This document shows positions 12,001-27,000 of a stretch of DNA of 64,000 nucleotides, in pieces. Positions within the stretch are counted from its first letter, which is position 1. Every line of letters starts with the position of its first letter. Source of the DNA: Euwallacea fornicatus (Eukaryota > Arthropoda > Insecta > Coleoptera > Curculionidae); NCBI RefSeq assembly GCF_040115645.1, contig NC_089565.1:372001-436000 (forward strand). Reading direction: 5' to 3'. Under the pieces are notes generated by a model. The model had not been told where the DNA came from. It ran no database searches and worked only from the letters and a program-made list of their open reading frames with translations. Both the position numbers and the translations under genes were made by a program.

Positions 12001-15000
12001 TATTCCACAAAAATTGACTTGACTTACATAACTTTATTCTGAACTCCTTTATACGCTTCAAAGTACTTGTAAAAATAAGTTTGGTACCACAACACTTTTA
12101 TATAAACCTTTTTTCTGTGTCCATTTGTTTACAATATAAAAGGGATTTGAATAATCCTGTATACTATTCCAACTGACCTATGAAAATATCTCAGATCGCT
12201 ATGGAAAAGATATGATTTCCCTTGTATATATCATAAATAACGAGCGAGACCAATGAATAAGGTTAAAACTTTTTAAAATTATTTTTACAGACATAAACGC
12301 GATTTTATTGTACGCAGCCATGTATAAATAAAATCAACAGAGCAGAGCAAAGTTCGATTTCACTGTGAGATACTTAGATCTACTACTAGATCAGTGTATT
12401 GTTGTCCTACTCTAAGCTCCGAGATAGAAACATGTTATAGAACATTCAGTATTTTTCATTTTCTGAAACGTGTTTGCATTCAGAACACTAGCAATTTCCC
12501 GTTCAAATCCATTTTGATGATTGATTTTTTTAGAAAATATTATCCTAATGTATGTTGATGAAAAAAATGACGTCGTATGCCGTTTTCTATAAAATTTGCT
12601 AAATTCCTAACTTGAGTTATTTGACAAATTCGACCATCCCGACACGGTTTATTATTTATACAGGGAAACACATCTATCCGCCATGCGTTCCATGAGCCCA
12701 CCTTTTTGTAGGTTTCAACAACATATAAATGACATTAAGGTTTCTGTCATTGCATGAAATTAATTATAATTCGTAAAATGTAGCGATATGTGAAACGTTG
12801 CTGGCAGCTGTAGATACTAATTTCAAAACAGCTATCGTTTCCATATGAAACTAAAGCAAAAAACGTTAAAGTGACATTACCATGTTGATATCGCAACCTC
12901 TTGAAGCACGATCAGCGATGCTGGCTGCTTCTGGGGGCGTTAAATGGCCTTCCCATGTATCGATTAAAAATGATATTGCTGCGGCACCGATCTCCATGGC
13001 TTGGCCTAATAAATACAGTAGAATTAAAAAAGAAATTGATTTAAATTAGGTAACTAAGTTCATGCGGTGTATATTGTCCTCTCAAATAGCAATGAAATTA
13101 TGAAATATTGCTCCCGTTTAATATAATCAATAATTATACACTTTGGGGTGACACAGATTATTTGTAACTCGAATAAACTTAAATATTAAGTGCCAAACAC
13201 CTGCATCTTTTTCAGGTTTACTTCATGAGGCCACAACACACATAAAATGCAAATTGTAAGTGTTAAATTCGTTGTGGTGTCTGTCGTAGCCCAAAGTAAT
13301 TTTAAACAAAACTAAACTATACATCCTGAAAAATATTTAAAAATTTTGACAACACTGAAACCTGTACTTAATATAACTAATGTAATATTCACGTGAACTT
13401 TGATAATTTCCTCAAAGAACCTTCCTTCAAAATACGTGACAAGACGACTAAAAAAATAAAAATATTATTAAAGGAACGAGATATTGACCATATCGTTACC
13501 ATAAACCTGTAGTAAGCCAGAGAAAAACTATCTTTTTGAAAGATTTTCTGAGGAAACAACTAAAGCCGGTATTTCACTAACAAATTTGTCATGAATTGCT
13601 CTATGAAGTCGCTTCATGAATTAATTCGTTAACGTACATAAAATCCATTTTCGACTGACAACTTCACCGTGAATTGATTCAAGAAGAAATTCGCAAAGTT
13701 CTTCACGGATTAGAATAAATATATTTTCTTAATGGTTTTTAGTTTTTGTTCCATTAGCTTTTCTTTCAGCTATTAAGTGCCTTTTACCTAATTATGTTAA
13801 AAATCAACAACGGTATCGTGACAAAAGACAATTTTAGAGAAAACGGGGAATCATTACATTAATTCTACCTTGTACTAACATACTTTAGATATGATTTATA
13901 AATATAATTTTTAGTTGAACAAGTCATCAGTAGGAGAGTGGATTTGCATACGATATATACAATAAAATGTAAAAAAAAAACTGATTGCTTATTTATTATT
14001 TCCATAAAATCGACTAACCTGTTATCCATGATACATGCGAACTATAAGTCCGGCTAAGCCAGTTTGGACTGACACAGTTATGCAAGCCCAGAGCATACAA
14101 ACCCAACTGAAAGGCGCACATGTGCAATGCCCTATGCGGTCCGTGGTGGCTCTGGGTGGTTGACGGTTGGGTAAATAGCGAAGTACTGCTGGTGCCTCCT
14201 GATATAATGATAATAAATTAAAAATGTGTAATGAATGTGTCAGCAAAATGTAGAAAATAAAAAATAGTCGCTGTTTTTGCCTGTCAATTTTGAACACCGA
14301 AAGAAACTTTCATGCAATACATATTCCACAGCTTTTTTTAAAATCGGGGATTTTGATGTACACGATAAGTGGTTTTAAAAAGTTTTAGATTGCAGATTTC
14401 CTCAGAGACCATATTAGACTTGAGATATTAAAAGAAAAATAAGATTCACCAGTTGAAAAAAAAAAAATTAAGATAGCTATATAGACTAATATAGGGTAAC
14501 CGTTGTATCGCCAGAAGATGCTCTGTTAACAACTCCGTTTTAGAAGTCCACATTTACCAGATAGGTTTTTTTTTCCCTGTGTAAAGGCACAGTTTGAATA
14601 GATAATAGCCAGCAATATAATTAGAAAAACGTTATACACAAAAAAGATAATTTAAGTTAGAGAATTTCATTCACCGCCCGTTCTATAGTAAAAATTAGGT
14701 ATTTTATTAAGTAAAAATTGTAACCACAATAATACACAAAGAGACACGAATGAATGTGATAAAATTATCGTCAGCAAATTTTATCGCGATGAAACTGTTA
14801 ATATCTAATAGAAAATTTTGCAAGTGCATCGCAGATATTTAATTCATGAAATTTTCGTTTAAATGCCGAAAATTATTGATGCAATTCTACTATGTTTTTT
14901 TACTTTGTAATTAAATAAATCCAGAATTAAACTTATAAATATTACAAGAAACTAAAATTAGAATTATCTTAATACTATTTTTTTATTACAAAACATGTCA

Positions 15001-18000
15001 AGTTATACAAGTGGTTTAAGATCTTTGGGAATATTTTTCTCATTTCCTACTAATAACGACTTTATTAAGCATTATTTTTAAAATATGTTTGTAAATCTTT
15101 TCCTGTTCAAAATTATCTTTCTACTTTGACTTTAACAATATAAATTTAATTTTATATATAGCAATATTTTCGAAGTTATTGAAAAAGATTATTAAATTTT
15201 TGAATAAGACACCCTGTATACTATTAGACAATTCGATAGTTCTTTTTGATCGAATGCAGTGAAGTTTCTAAAAGATAACTATTGAATAATCTAGTAAAGA
15301 ATGTGCTATTTAAAATGTTATAATTTTTTTTAATAAAGAGTAAAAAAATATTTAGGGGGTTTAAAATAGGCATATTTTTGGAAAAAGAGTCTACAGCTTT
15401 GAAATTATGACAGATATTAAGTCTCAAAAACCGTTATCGGTTAAAACCCTATTAAACAGATAACAAAGAAAATAATATTATGACATTTTATTCTATGGAA
15501 CTTACCAGCCTTGGTCAAGACTGTCTTGGCTAGTTCAAACATGAAGTGAGCTCCTGCTTCCGAAGGTTGATTGGGAATTGACGGATATGCCCTTTTCTTA
15601 TATCTAAAAAGTAATAGAACGCAAAAGTTTAAAATCAGAGGAATTCAAACAATGCCATCAAATTACATTACAGATAATAATATAGTTTCAATATTATAGA
15701 GAAACGCATTTTTTTATTCAAGTTTGAAGCGGTCGACCGTGAAAACAAAGGAATCTCACACAAATAGCTAACCGGGGTGTATTATTTTACAATACAAGAG
15801 ATACCTATAGAGGGTTTTAATTTGAAAGCATCCCACCCCTATTATCTCGAAACGGGATAATTTTTTTTAATGGCAGAAACACATCGATTTTGCTATCGAG
15901 GGGAAACAATTTTTATGTAGAATTAACTGCGCCGTTTTCAATTTTTTACTCCGCAGAGTTACCCACCTATATATCTTAAATGGAGAATGGGGAGATCAAT
16001 GATACATCATTTTAAAGGGATTTCATTACCTGTAGTTTGGTACCTCATTTGTTACATTCGATTGTTGTGTTATCAAGTTAGGCGTCTTTCAAACATGTGT
16101 TATAATTAGGAAATTGTTGCAATAAATCAATTTACTAACTTAACGACTTATTGTTGGTCAAGATTACTATAAAAATAATTGTACTAATCATTAATGCAAA
16201 TGTTTATCCATCTAATAAATTTCCTCGGTCCTTGAAAAAAACCATCTATGTAAAACATGAATATTTTTAATTGTTTACTTTTGCTTATAATGGAATACTA
16301 TTTTGATGAGTTTTGAGGTTATTTTGCTTAGATTGTGCTCGGGTGAAAATGGGTAAAAATCGCACTTTTAAAATTCGATTTCATTTGACATTTCAAGGCA
16401 GATCGTCTGGGTTATGTTCTGTCTCTGAAGCCGACCAATCGTTAAGTGGCGTACTTAAAGGGAGTTCATATTGAATCGAAATGAAAATTTTGGCGATTAA
16501 AAAGAAAAAAAAAACATAGGCAAATGTAAAATTGGGCAATGTAATGCCATGTCAAAAATAAAAAGCAACTGAAATCTTTTTTCTTAATGAATGAGGAATG
16601 ACAGTTCTTATTAACAGGATTCCAAACGGATCATAATTCCAAAAGATTTATTTCTGGTAAGTGATGGGTGTTTGATCATTGTACCTAATTTAAGCTCATT
16701 TAATTTTATTTTCGGTATTGGTAACCACTCTAAGTTGTTTTTACCACTGTTTATATGTCCTTCCTCAAGTATATACACGCTGTATATTTTTTAGTTTCGC
16801 ATAGTTTCCATGATTACACTGATGAGCTGTATGCGCGCAAAAAAAAATGAAATTATTTGAACGTTTAGAGGTCGTTGTATTGTTGTTATCATTTGTCTTA
16901 TAGGTCGTTCTTTTGCACAAGACAGATTGTAAATTTGTTTGTACATTTTCGTACTGATATGTATTCTTAGATGATTCAGCCAAGAGGTAGCACGACAAAA
17001 AAGATACTCAAAATATGGCATAAACTAATCATCACATTAGCTCTAAATAAAAATTGTTAAGCAATATCTTTTTCATTTTTCAAGATACAGCATCATTTTA
17101 GTCCCTAATATTTGTAATTTTTTTGTACCGAAAATGAAGGTTAAAAAAATGCCTTTCCAATGCACGTCGACCTCAATTGTGGTATCCACGGTTAACATAA
17201 GCTCAAGATTTTTTATTGCATTTTTGGAAAATAAGTTTAATGTTTTTATGTTTTAAGTGCCAACTGTGCACGCCTCTGATTTGAGCCGAAATTATTTATC
17301 CATTTTGGCTCTTCAAGAAGCAACTTTAATGATTTTCAAAATTTTACAGAAATGTTAGTTACATCATCCAGAAACGTGTTATTAATTTAAAAAAAATACG
17401 AATTCTGGACAATTTGATGGACAACATTGTTTCTTTATGATCGCAACGCAATACATATAGCTATTGTACATAAGAGAATTAAATTTATTAGATGGCATAC
17501 TATACAGGGTGTTCATTTAACAGCCCCTCGGATTCCCCTATGAATTTATTTCTGATTTCATTCAAAAATCAATTATGGAGATGTATATGTCGCTAATGAA
17601 GGTACATTGTCAAATTAGCGACAACCCTACAAGGTGCCCCAAAAAAGCGTGGCTCCATGAACTGATTTTTTTTTAAAGGACCATTCTCATTTTTTCCACG
17701 TGATAGAATCGTCTCTTAAATCTGTGTTAGCTATTAGATTTTTGTATCCTCAGATACATTGACTCGGAACTATGAAGTTTTAAAAGAAATTTTAGACATT
17801 TACAGTGCCTCATAAAAAATTAATATCGCAGTTACCGTAAGTTAGATTTTAATAATTTCAGGATGGGTTCTCACATAAGATCCCTTTAGCAAATATTAGT
17901 ACTAATTTAGCCAAAAATGCATACAGGGTATCCATGGTAACAACTTTAATTTTCACCTTTTCAACTCCAATTTTCTTGATTTTTTCAAATAGGATGGTGT

Positions 18001-21000
18001 GTTTTTTATGAGATAAGACGAAAAAACATTCAATTGTTTTCATTTTGGTATAAACTTATGTCATATTTATCTTAAGTGTTAACGGAATTATTAATTATTC
18101 CAGTAAAAACTGCATTTATAGCTAAATGTTTGAGTGTTTAGCGTGGGTGTGATGCAAATTTTTTATTAGCATCTCGGGTTTACGCGCAACTATTTCCTAA
18201 TAGAGAACATTCTGATTTAAGGAGCTTAGAAAATCTAAAGAAGTATTTTGAACGGGCAGAAAGTGTTAATTATAAAAAGAAAAGTCGAAACAAGAGGGTC
18301 TTATTAAAAGAAAATGAACTGGACATCACTTTATCAGTAGTAGAAAACTCAAATATTAGCGTAAGAGAAATTAGCCAGGAACTGTAAATAGGAAAATCAT
18401 CAGTGACAAAATGTTTGAAGAATAATAAGTTCCATCTATATCATTTCCAATTACGTCAATAATTATTTGATGCTGACTTTATTACTAGAATTCATTGTTG
18501 CCAGTTGACGCAGCAACAAAAAAACAGGGAGGATTATTTAAAATTAATTTTTTTACTGATGAGTGCACCTTTCATTGGAATGGATTTATTAATAGGCACA
18601 ACTGTCACTATTATGGAACAGAAAATCCTCGGGTTAATTAAATCAATTATTTTCAACAGAATCGGAGTTTAAATGTTTGGGCAGGCATAATCGGCAATCA
18701 TGTTGTTAGACCATATTTCTTTGAAGAACAAGTAACTGGAGATGTTTTCCTAAATTTTTAAAAATTAAAATCTACCGCCTCTATTAGATCACATTTCGGA
18801 ACACATAAAAGATGAAATATGATTTCAGTTAGATGGGGCTCCATCTCATTTTAATTTACGTGTAGAGAACACCTTTCGATTACTTTTCCTGAAAAATTGA
18901 TTGGATTCCTAGGCAAGGTTTGTAATAGAGGCTTAGGATAATGATAATGACATTATGAAATTCTGTTAGGCCCAGGTGCATGGCCACCAAAGAGTCCCGA
19001 CTTAGTCCCTTTCAACTATTTTTTCTGGCGCACAGTGAAGTCAAATGTTTACAGAACAGTACTAACAATGCGTGAAGATATGAAATTAAGGATTCGAGAA
19101 TCATTTTGGAACATTACTGTTGAAATGCTTTCCAATGCCAAAAGATTTTTTTCTTATGAGTTGCAGCATTTTTGAAAAATTATGGAAAACATTTTATGCT
19201 AACGTTAGATTTTTTGTTACTGATAAAGTGATTTTGCAGTTAATTTTCTTTTAGCGAGAACCTCTTATTTCGACTTTTCTTTTCATAATTAACACTTCAC
19301 GTCCGTTCAAAATGCTCTTTTAAGCTTTCTAGACTCCATATATCAAAATCTCCTCTTTTAAGAAATAGTTGCACTAAGCTCGAGATGCTAATAAACAATT
19401 TCTATCACACGAACCAATTATATAAATCATACAGTTCATTATATAAGTTATTGCTGAGTATATTTCATCTCGATAGCCAGTTTTAAAATAAACAGGTTTC
19501 AAAGGATCAAAAAACCGTACATGAGCTGCCAAAACTTAAAATAAAAAAAACATCAAAACCATGGCAATGCATGTTAAACACTCAGACACCTAATCCTAAA
19601 TGCAGATTTTCCTGGAATAAGTAATAATTCCATTAACACTTTAGACAAATATGACATTATTTTATACCAAAATGAAGAAAATTGAAAGTTCTTTTATTCT
19701 AGGTTATAAAAAACACACTATCCTATTTGAAAAAAATAAATAAAATTGAAGTTGAAAAGATAAAAATTAAAGTTCTTTTCATGAATACCCTATGTGTATT
19801 TTTGACTAGATGACTATTAGTATATGCTAAGGGGATTTTACGTGAAAATTTATCCTGAAATAATCAAAATCTAACTTAAGATAACTGCGTTATAAATTTT
19901 TTTTCTTAGGAACTTCAAATATCTACAATTCCTTTTAAAACATCATAGCTCTGAGTCAATGCATCCAAGGGGACAAAATCTAGGAACTAACATAGGTTTA
20001 AGAGAGAAATCTATCACGTGGAAAACATTCGCAGAGTTTCATTAAAAAAAAACTTTATGTTGCCCCGCTTTTTTGGGATACCCTGTAGAGTTGCCGCTAA
20101 TTTTAAAATGTATCTTCATTAACCTCATATACACTCCCATAATTGATATTTTTATGAAATCACAAATAAACTCATGAGGGTCCGAGTGGCTGTTAAATGG
20201 ACGCCCTGTATATTAATAAGCCCTCTAAGATGTTAAGTTTTAATAGACTGAGACAAAATGATAGTTGCTAGTGGCTTTAACTTTATTACAATGCCTATCA
20301 ATTATCAACACAACATATGGCATTCAAAATTAGTATTGTTTTCGAAAAACCTCTCACTTTTTTTTGATCAAATTCTCTTCACAAAGGAAATCAATTTTTT
20401 ATTCCGATGGGATATATTTGTATAATGAAATTGTTTTCATCAATTCGCAACTTTTATCCGATTTTACTAAATCCGAAAACATCGCATGTATCGTCTCTAA
20501 AATCGATAAATTGTGCTTTTATAAAAGAAAGGTTGTACTGATATCACTTCGTAGATGATTCACTCAAGTGTTAACACGTTGATGAATAAGATGTTCGTAA
20601 TACGCGCTGCATTAATAATCGGAACTATCTGGTCTTCTTTTGTTTTAAAGGCTCGTGAGGTACCCTGTTAGTGCATCAATGACTCAGTGTGTGAAAGTGG
20701 TATTTCTGTTGTGATTCTGACTAAAGTTTTTGGTGCTCGGGGTTAAGTTCTGATAGTTGTTTTTTATGGTTTACTGTTACATTTTATCAGTTCAATAAAA
20801 ACAACATAATTTTAGTTCAAAGTCAAAATTATTTGCAAATTTGGCTCTCCTGGAAGACACTTAAGATCATCTCTGGATGTGGTCAAAGAATGATATCGCA
20901 ACTTCAGCTGTTTCTAAGGTTTTAATTTTTTTGTGTTTCAGACTTCAACTGTATACGCCTCTGGTTTAAGTCAAAACTAATTTGAAACTGAAGCTGTTTT

Positions 21001-24000
21001 GAAAATTTTTTTCAGGTATTAATATTGAATTTTTGTTCAGGAAGTAAAATTGAATTGCTTTGCGGAAGTAAAATTAATTTTGTTCAGAAATTAATATGTT
21101 TTTTTTTATGTTTCAGATTACAACTATACGTTACGTATACGTCTCTGCTTTAAGTTGAAATTAATTCGAAACTCGTTCACGAACTGTTTCAAAGGTTTTC
21201 AGAACTTTTTATTTCAGAATTAACATTGTTTTTTTTATGCTTCAGGTCTCAATTGTGTGATGAGACCTAAACACATATGTGACTCGCATTCGAAGTAGAA
21301 TACTTTTAATGTAACTCATATGAACAGTATTAAAAACTTTCACTATTCTTCTTGCTTCCCCTAAATAAAAATATTTTCACTTCTTTGGTGAATTGCGTAT
21401 ACCATTTTTAAAATTACTCATAATAACACACAACATATCGCAATAAATTTTAACTGATTTGAGTACTTATTAACATCGAACATTCCCACAGGTAAGTAAA
21501 TAATATTTTCATGCAAGATAGTACGAAAATTTATCAAAACGGCATAACATTAGAAACAAAAATAAACAATAAAAACATTCATGTACTACGTACAGTGGTG
21601 CCCATATAAACAAAAATGTTTTTAAAAAATGCATAACTTTTTTTAAATAAACGAAAAAAGATAAACTATGTTAATAAATTATTTTATTTAATTAACATAT
21701 CATTTTGTATTAATTTTGTCTAATGTTTATAACAATTACATAGCTTACGACCACTTAAACAAATTTCCTATGGACACATAAATAAGAAGACTGTCACCAA
21801 TAAAACATGTAAACTCCAGAATCTTTTAAATAACGATTTTTATAATATTTTTTTGATATTTGTTTGACAATATTAGATGATATTTATTTAAATATCAAAA
21901 ATTTATCAAATAATACAAAAAAAACTTCAATACAATTTAATATTTTGTTGGGTACCCTTTATTTTTAATAACTTCACAGCATTGTTGAGGCAAAGACTTA
22001 ATTAGTTTGTGACATTTTTCTGTTGGTATTGCATACCAAGTTGTTTAGATTTGTTGGTACAAATCATTTAAGTTTAGTAAATTTTTATTTATGGTGGTCT
22101 GTTTTACATCTCACCACAAATTTTCGATGTGATTTAAATCAGGACTGCAGGCAGACCACTTAAGAACAGCTATTTGATGTAATGTTGTTAACTAGTTTTT
22201 CACTATTTTTGTTGTATGCTTCGAATCGTTATCATGTTAAAATTTACAGATAACAGGTAGATTTTCCTCTGCGTAGAACAGCATACATTTCGCAGTACAT
22301 CTAAATATTTGTGCATGTTTTAAAAACGATCTATCTTAACTATTGGTCCTATGTCATGCTATGACATATACTCCCGTAGCTTGATATTACCCCAGCACGT
22401 TTAATGGTAATTGTGGTGTACTTGGGATCAAACTTCGAGTTAAGAGGTATTCTAACATAAACTCGACTATCAGATGTTAATCTGTTAATTTTAGTTTCAT
22501 CAGGCCATAGAATATGCTTCTACTGTGACGTCCATGTAATATGGCAGTTCACATATTCAAAACGGGCAGTTCTATTTTTTTTAACGTTGTGGGTTTTCTC
22601 TTTGCAACTCTTCCAAATAAAGTATGCTTATTTAAGCACATTCTAATTTTCCGAATCGAAACTCTAGGCATTTCTTGGTTGGACAATTCCCTTTGGAGTT
22701 GTATAGAAGTTAGTTTGGGATTGTGTTTTGTTAGTATTATAATTCTTCAATCTAATGTGATTGATGTTTTACGTTGTCTTCGTTTTCTGATAGGATTTTC
22801 TACCGTTTGGTGTAATTTAAAACTGTGAACTGCGTTGAAGACTTTAATTTTTAAGTAGTCCAAATACTCAGCAATTTTTTGATAAAACCAATTTTTATTC
22901 ATTAAAGATATAATCACCTTTCAGAAACCAGGGGTGCTATGTTGTTTTCTACTAAATTTACCTATTCTCTACTCAATTTAACTTACAAGAATGAAACTTA
23001 ATACACAGAACTAATAAAAATTTGGTTTGAAAACGTTACTATTTATTTGACCATTGGAATTTTGTTTATTTGGTTCTACCGTATCTTGTTTTTATTAATA
23101 TTAGAAATAATTATACAAAATGATTACTTATTTAAATACAATTAATTTAGAAACACAACTTTTTTTATTTCGATTATTGTAAAACAGTTATCCAGTTTTT
23201 GAAAACGTTTTTGTTTATATGACCACCACTATACATGCTGTTTTTAAGGACCGAGAGTATTTATTAGAGCGATAAATATTTGCTTCAGTAATTAATGCAT
23301 CTTTTCTTTCAATGGTCGTCTTGACTAATCATAAGACGTGTTTGAAAAGCACCTAACTTGATAACGAAGTATTCGTATAATATGACTAATGAAGAACCAA
23401 AATATAGAATGAAAGCCCTTTAAAATGATTTTTCACTTAATCGCCTTTACCATTTAAGATATTTGAAAAGATAGCCCTGTAAGGTAAAGGGTTGAAAAAA
23501 GCTCAATGAGTTTTATAAAAAAATTATTCCTATTATTAGCACAATACTACATTTATTATAATATGAATATTCCATTGTGCCACTCACCTTCCTTCTTTGT
23601 TCCGGGATACAGCACCTTGAGCAATTTGGTTCGGCTGCCCACTAATAGTCAAATTACCAACAGCTTGTTCCACTTCGGCACTTGTTGAACTGTGAGGTCT
23701 GCTTCCATTATCTGTAAGACCAAATGAGATGATGAAATCTACTCGATTTGACATTTCAACATTATCCGCTTACTACATTCTGTGGAAACCACCTCAGTCC
23801 CCGCAGGAATAAACGGACTAATGGGCGCTATAGTGTTATCACAGTCTTCTCTTCTAGGTTGGTTGTACTGACTTCGAATGGGCGGGTTGTTCGTAAAATA
23901 TGAACTAATCAACGGCGTTTTTAGGAGTTGATGGACTTCGCGATCCAGTAACTTATCCATAATTCTACAAACATATTATTCTTTGTGAATGCGAAATCGT

Positions 24001-27000
24001 ATTTTTTAGTTTTGGTATAGTATAGTTATTATTAACTAGGTGCACTTTATCATTTCGATTAGTATATCCTTTGAGATATAGAAGCAATCGTAAATCCTAT
24101 AATAAATAATAGAAAATTGACTGTTCAACATACACAGTGTATGTACACTTTGTTCAAAAATAGACAACTTTTTTGACTGACAATTCAGGACCAATCTTTT
24201 TTGTAGCTTATATAATTCTGCATTTTCTTTTGACGGTATTAGTATTTATTTTAGATATCGCAACAATATCATCGGATTTATACGTGTACATCCCTTGGGT
24301 ACATACGTAAACTGATCGTAACAATCTTCATAAACACAGAATCAGGTTTACGCCTAACGGTTACGTCGTTCTGGGATGATGAAAATACGTTCGTGGTCTT
24401 ATAAGTCCTTATAATTGATTCAAGGCGGCCTTTTTAATATTAGTCTTACCTACAAATCTTGTAGCAGTCGTCTTTATAAAAGGTTAATAGGGCTATAGCT
24501 AATTCGCCCCTTTGCCGCCTTGTTCCTTCGCATAACAAAGGATGATCAGCTTCCGAAACGTTGGCCTTAAGTCCCAGTGCTACTACCGCTGCTTCAAATG
24601 CCAATATCTCGTCAGTTGGCAGCCGCAAAGTGATTATTTTCGATCGGTCCCGTCCTAGGAATTAACATACGGGTTTAGTTATCTCTATCATTTGTATCAT
24701 TTGATCTAGTGACATACCTACAACGGACGGTATAACTAAAGCATCAAAAATAAAACTTGCCAACATAGTCGGCAACATCGCTTCGCCTCTGGATTTTAAG
24801 GTACCTTCTAAAAATAAAAGGGAAAACGTTGCATTTAGATATAGTATTTTCCAAAACAAATAATATTAAAAGGCACCCCCCTTCGCTTCGTTTTAAATGT
24901 TGGCATTTAATCTATGTAAATGTAGATATACTAAACGATCTATAAATTAAAATTAGTATCTAACTTACCCTTAATGTGTTCAGCTCGCTTTCTCAAAATT
25001 TGAAGCTCCTTATGTCCTAAAGGCAGCCGTTTTAACAAATTCACCAAGTCTGTTTCTTGATTAGCCAGCTTCACTTCCAACGGCTTTGTGCTGGCAGGCG
25101 GTCTGGCCATCTCCAAACCAAACATTCCCACTCGGAAGGCCAAATGAAAATGTTCAGGATTCTCAGACAATACCGAACAGAGAAAAGCTCCTTTGGAAAG
25201 TGTAGCTGAAGCTAAAACGCTCAGCTGATGGGTGGCGGGATTTAAGAGAGGTTTCTTGCCTTTCTTTTTCGGAATTTGAGGCACTTCTATCATTAGATTA
25301 GGTGGATTTGCCAATAGTTCTTCCGCCAGCTTAACACCTGAAGTTTATATTGTCTTGTACTTGCTATATAATTTCTATATTTCCCGTAATTTTATTCAAT
25401 TGCAAAGCAGTAAATAATTATTTTTTTTGTTCCTACTATGTGACCATTTTTTCCTCGATTAGTATTAACAAATTAAATTCGTAGGTGCAAATAAGTCCGG
25501 AATTTTATGCATAATTTCTTGCTATTTTCAGATTAATTAATAGTTTTAACACGACTAAAATATGAGAAAAAGTGGAAAAGGTCCATTATTTCAAAGTTAA
25601 ATATCTCGTAAATTATTATTTATTGCAGAAATAACTAAAATTCTCACTTAATTGACATTTTTATCTATAAGACAATGGAATTCTTAATGTAGAAAATATA
25701 ATAAAATAGCTTAATATCATCTTAATATAGACGTGCAGTCCCTTAATATTTTGCACTCCACTTGCGAAGTTAACCAGATATACAGAAGAAAATTAAAACT
25801 AGAAATTAATAAAAAATCTAAATTAATGATATTATCAATAAGGAAACATTTCGAAATTGAACATCAGCATATTGATTTTAGTGAAATGTCTAATAGCTTC
25901 TACTCAATACTTGTGGGAAACTCTGCATACCTACTGACTGACATCAGATCAATTCGATTCGTTTTGATTGTTATTATTTCGCAGCAAGTTTATTAACAAA
26001 AAATATCGACCTACATTTAAAATGACTGTTCCAGTCATACATAACATGGATTTTTTGTTTACGAGAGCCAAATACATTTGCGTTTATGATATTTTTTAAG
26101 TGTTTATTGTTAATGTTTCATGTCATTCTGCTTTTTAATTAAACAAACATTTGGAAATTGTTATGTAAAATAAAAAAAACTGTAATATTTTCTAAAAAAA
26201 ACCAACTTACCCAATATGCATGCTTCTTTACTGTGGCCGTGGGCGTGTAAACCCTCAGCGCGAGCGAAAAGCACGTCCCACGGATCATTACATTTCCGGA
26301 TTTCAGAGAAAACGTCGTCGGTTTTGTTGTATGATGTATCAATTGCCGCATGACTAGTACCCAGGTCAGTTTTATCCGATGACCCATTATCCTATAAGAG
26401 AAACACATTTTCACCCTCCAACTAATAGCGTTTTTCTATTGGCAAATATAGTTTTACCCTGAACATTTGCATAGTGCGGACTTGGAGTTATCAAGGACAA
26501 TTTCCAAGAAACACATATATTTTGCTTTCCAACAACCTTTTCAAAGGTCGTAAATAATATAAATTTTACTCTAGTAATTTATCATGAAACCTACAAGTTA
26601 TCAATAATAATTCATTTAAACAAAAAAAAAGTACAAAACACAATAGGAATAAGTAAAAATATATTTTGAAACGGAAAATTCAAATTTTTTAGTATGATAA
26701 TTTCTAAAATATTTGTTTTGAGGTTCCTCCAATAATTAATTGTACTTAAAAGTCATTTACCTTTACACAAAATTCTATGCCATATAGTAATACTTCCGCG
26801 AACATTTCAACCTTGGGACAAGACATAGTACCAGTTTAATCATTTATTGTGTTAATTTGCTGATAGAACCATAACCAAACATTAAAATTCAGTATCAAAC
26901 TTTATTCAATCTTATATTAAGATTTACACAGTCTTGAACACTTCTTGCAAAGAGCATGGTTCTTACCTCTTTAGTGTTATAGAAATACATGCTGTATTCA

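Noticed and set aside
11364..12170. A possible transposon bounded by CAGGGTAATT and AATCCTGTATAC
   Set aside because: The two ends do not match each other beyond a few bases and the interior has no transposase trace.
22541..22828. A 95-codon plus-strand frame
   Set aside because: It is the antisense of the Tc1-like transposase remnant on the minus strand.
24129..24143. The palindrome CATACACAGTGTATG
   Set aside because: It is a short palindrome in an AT-rich intron with no partner or repeated context; chance is sufficient.
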